Assembly (NCBI RefSeq): GCF_012935325.2
Contig: NZ_JABBYG020000001.1
Span: forward strand, 496,001-560,000
From: Paenibacillus sp. PL91
GTDB taxonomy: Bacteria > Bacillota > Bacilli > Paenibacillales > Paenibacillaceae
DNA length: 64,000 nucleotides
Direction: 5' to 3'
The notes under the pieces were generated by a model. That model was not told where the DNA came from, searched no databases, and saw nothing but the letters and a program-made list of their open reading frames with translations. The translations under genes were made by a program, and so were the position numbers. Below are positions 62,159 to 64,000 of the stretch, piece by piece; position 1 is the stretch's first letter; each line of letters starts with the position of its first letter.

Positions 62159-63262
62159 TCAACCTCCTTCTTTTGCTGTTTTTTTGCGGAACAAGCTCAC
62201 CACAAGCAGAAGAACAGGAATGGCGATTGCAGTAATAGGAAAATCAAAGGGGATTCGGTACATTGCCGGATAATCAATGGACGATTGATCGACATTTTTG
62301 AAAGAGACCGCAATAACAAAGCCGACCGCAACGACGAACCATATTACCGCTCTCCAATTTTTAATGCCCAGCCATTGCGCCGTACCGTAGCTCGCTGCGA
62401 AAACATACAATGCCAATTTAATAAACACACTGAAAAACCAGATGATTACAACGTAAGCGTCAATATTTTGAATAAACTCCATGGTGGAAATAAAGCCAGT
62501 CATTACAAAAAATGGATACCGCATTCCGGCAGCCAATTGAGCAAATGAAATGACAACAGCTATCGTAATGATCCATATCATCATAAAAGCGACGATTGAA
62601 CCACGTAGTGCCTTTGACATAGAAGCAGCTGGTTTGGTCATAAACGCAATCAACATGGTCAGAATAGTGGACTCGGCAAAAAAACTCATCGGAGGCAGTG
62701 ATCCCTTCAAAATATCAACAGGCTTGCTATCAACCATGACAGGGAGCAGCTTGTGCCAGTCCATGTATTTAATGGAAAGAACAAAAATGATTAACACGGT
62801 TACGATCAGGAGAGGCCCTATGACCTCTGCACATCTCGCTATGGTTTCGACACCTCTTGTGATCGTAACGTATACGAGCAGGATTACGATCATTAAGATC
62901 AAGACCCAAAAGGGAGTCCTGTCAAACAACATCAAATGCAGGAAATCGGAGCATTGCCGTAAAATAGCGCCTAAAATGGAATACCATTTGATCAAGTAAG
63001 GAACAACAATCAAGCTCCCTAACCATTTTCCGAGAATGGAGCGGCTAAATTCGATAAGCGTCATATTCGGATAGCGCATGCACAGCTTGACGATTATCCA
63101 GGTTAAGAATAATGAGCCTAATCCTGCGACCAAAACGGAGATCCAAGCATCTTGATGAGCATGAATGATAGTTGGTGTGATGCTTAGCAGCAGGCACATG
63201 CCTGTCTGCATCGTAAAGATCATCCAAAAAAGCTGGTTTCCAGATAGACTCATATTTTTCAC
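62159..63262 (-). CDS. Spore germination permease, GerB family (B subunit)
   Basis: This 367-residue membrane subunit has ten hydrophobic segments of the APC-superfamily type (QLFWMIFTMQTGMCLLLSIT, then LIVVPYLIKWYSILGAILRQ). GerAB subunits are thought to bind the germinant amino acid. GTG 63262 is chosen because GAAGGA lies about 6 bases upstream; the frame from 63415 would overlap the gerA-type gene and add an unrelated 51-residue leader. It lies 31 bases after the A subunit stop. Confidence 0.92.
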   Translation of the reverse strand: MKNMSLSGNQLFWMIFTMQTGMCLLLSITPTIIHAHQDAWISVLVAGLGSLFLTWIIVKLCMRYPNMTLIEFSRSILGKWLGSLIVVPYLIKWYSILGAILRQCSDFLHLMLFDRTPFWVLILMIVILLVYVTITRGVETIARCAEVIGPLLIVTVLIIFVLSIKYMDWHKLLPVMVDSKPVDILKGSLPPMSFFAESTILTMLIAFMTKPAASMSKALRGSIVAFMMIWIITIAVVISFAQLAAGMRYPFFVMTGFISTMEFIQNIDAYVVIIWFFSVFIKLALYVFAASYGTAQWLGIKNWRAVIWFVVAVGFVIAVSFKNVDQSSIDYPAMYRIPFDFPITAIAIPVLLLVVSLFRKKTAKEGG

Positions 63263-63293
63263 AATTATTCCTTCTCTCCTGTAGTGAGATGCA

Positions 63294-64000
63294 TCATTCG
63301 TTGTCTTGAGCAGGCTTCGTATTTGGCATCGGACTTGGCGAAAGGCGTTTTTTGTTTTTTCCAGTGAACGCAGGACGTTTAAACATAGCCCAGCGAGGCG
63401 CGCGAACGAGTACATCCTTCAAGTCACCATTATACCGAGGAGCAACTGGAGAGAAATACGGTACGCCGTAAGAATTTAAGTTGACAAGATGAATCAATAC
63501 AAAGAGTATTCCGAAAGCAATGCCGAAAAACCCCATCATTCCCGATAAAATTAGAAGCGGAAAACGGAGCAGACGGAATGAAGTTCCAAAGTTATAGCGC
63601 GGAATTGTAAATGAAGCAATACCGGTAGCGGCTACAACGATTACCATGGGAGCGGAGACGATGCCTGCTTGTACAGCCGCCTGCCCAATGACTAGCGCGC
63701 CAACTATGCTGACAGCTGAGCCGGCTGCTCTTGGCAGCCTAACCCCTGCCTCGCGCAAGGCTTCAAACGTGAATTCCATAATAAACGCCTCTATTACAGC
63801 AGGGAATGGGCTTGGCTCCCTAGCTACGGCGATGCTGAGCAGTAGATTTGTCGGCATCAACTGCGGATGGTAGGAAATGATCGCTACATAAGTTGAAGGC
63901 AATAACAGCGAGATTAATAAAAGGACATAGCGGATCCAGCGAATGGCCGTCGAATAGAAAAACCGCTCATAGTAATCGTCAGCCGATTGCAGCGATACCC
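63294..64000 (-). CDS. Spore germination protein, GerA family (A subunit), C-terminal part
   Basis: The frame is open to the right edge, so only about the last 235 residues are visible. They begin SLQSADDYYERFFYSTAIRW (the conserved Q-S-A-D-D-Y segment after the DGTP motif), then membrane helices (VLLLISLLLPSTYVAIISY, VIVVAATGIASFTIPRYNFG) with EFTFEALREAGVRLP between them. The cytoplasmic tail is basic and Pro-rich (KNKKRLSPSPMPNTKPAQD). Order A-B-C equals B. subtilis gerA/gerB/gerK operons. The germinant cannot be predicted. Confidence 0.93.
   Translation of the reverse strand, partial: VSLQSADDYYERFFYSTAIRWIRYVLLLISLLLPSTYVAIISYHPQLMPTNLLLSIAVAREPSPFPAVIEAFIMEFTFEALREAGVRLPRAAGSAVSIVGALVIGQAAVQAGIVSAPMVIVVAATGIASFTIPRYNFGTSFRLLRFPLLILSGMMGFFGIAFGILFVLIHLVNLNSYGVPYFSPVAPRYNGDLKDVLVRAPRWAMFKRPAFTGKNKKRLSPSPMPNTKPAQDNE

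Noticed and set aside
1..64000. tRNA, rRNA, insertion sequences, prophage, CRISPR arrays
   Set aside because: None was recognised on reading both strands; no transposase, integrase or cas-like product occurs among the frames.

Overview
This window looks like chromosome from a spore-forming, plant-polysaccharide-degrading member of the Paenibacillaceae (Paenibacillus or a close relative). The reasons are a GerA/GerB/GerC germination operon, YjcZ-type and DUF4183 spore proteins, a PAS sensor kinase of the sporulation type, several YesM/YesN two-component pairs beside sugar ABC transporters, strong AGGAGG ribosome sites with GTG and TTG starts, and CcpA cre-like sites in front of sugar genes. 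The genus is inferred from content only.

Layout. (A) 1-21.2 kb is a beta-L-arabinofuranoside locus. It holds the end of a YesM kinase, a parvulin/lipoprotein pair on the minus strand, a large secreted DUF1680 (GH127/GH146-like) enzyme, a secreted cohesin-FIVAR-dockerin protein, an orphan YesN-type regulator, a cytosolic GH127 enzyme, and a kinase-regulator-sugar-binding-lipoprotein cassette (minus strand) resembling the AraPST three-component system. Divergent from this is a complete YtfQRT-YjfF-type furanose ABC importer with two binding-protein paralogues. (B) 21.3-37.6 kb is mixed: a histidine-kinase relic, a LigD-type polymerase, a PAS kinase, an epoxide hydrolase with a WYL regulator, collagen-like and DUF4183 spore-surface genes, a gerA relic, SelO, an M28 peptidase, a GH2 glycosidase, an SDR, an MFS transporter and two YjcZ-like proteins. 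(C) 37.7-49.8 kb is a second sugar locus: a CUT1 importer, YesM/YesN, a GH2 pseudogene, two Gfo/Idh/MocA oxidoreductases, a CE7 esterase and a broken secreted protein. The same promoter module occurs before the importer and before the dead GH2 gene. (D) 50-56.4 kb has a regulator with a GGDEF-like domain and an operon of epimerase, DapA-family lyase, L-serine dehydratase (two subunits) and M20 amidohydrolase. (E) 56.5-64 kb has DoxX, MarR, a secreted GH8 enzyme, an ArsB/NhaD-type permease and the germination operon, whose gerA-type gene runs off the right edge.

How the genes fit together. In A, the secreted DUF1680 enzyme would release arabinofuranosides. The sugar-binding lipoprotein, kinase and regulator would sense them, the YtfQRT-like importer would take them up, and cytosolic GH127 would finish hydrolysis. 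In C, the YesM/YesN pair probably controls both copies of the promoter module, with CcpA repressing through a cre-like site just downstream of each -10 box. No tRNA, rRNA, CRISPR array, insertion sequence or prophage was recognised. Gene decay (four pseudogenes or relics) is the main sign of genome change.
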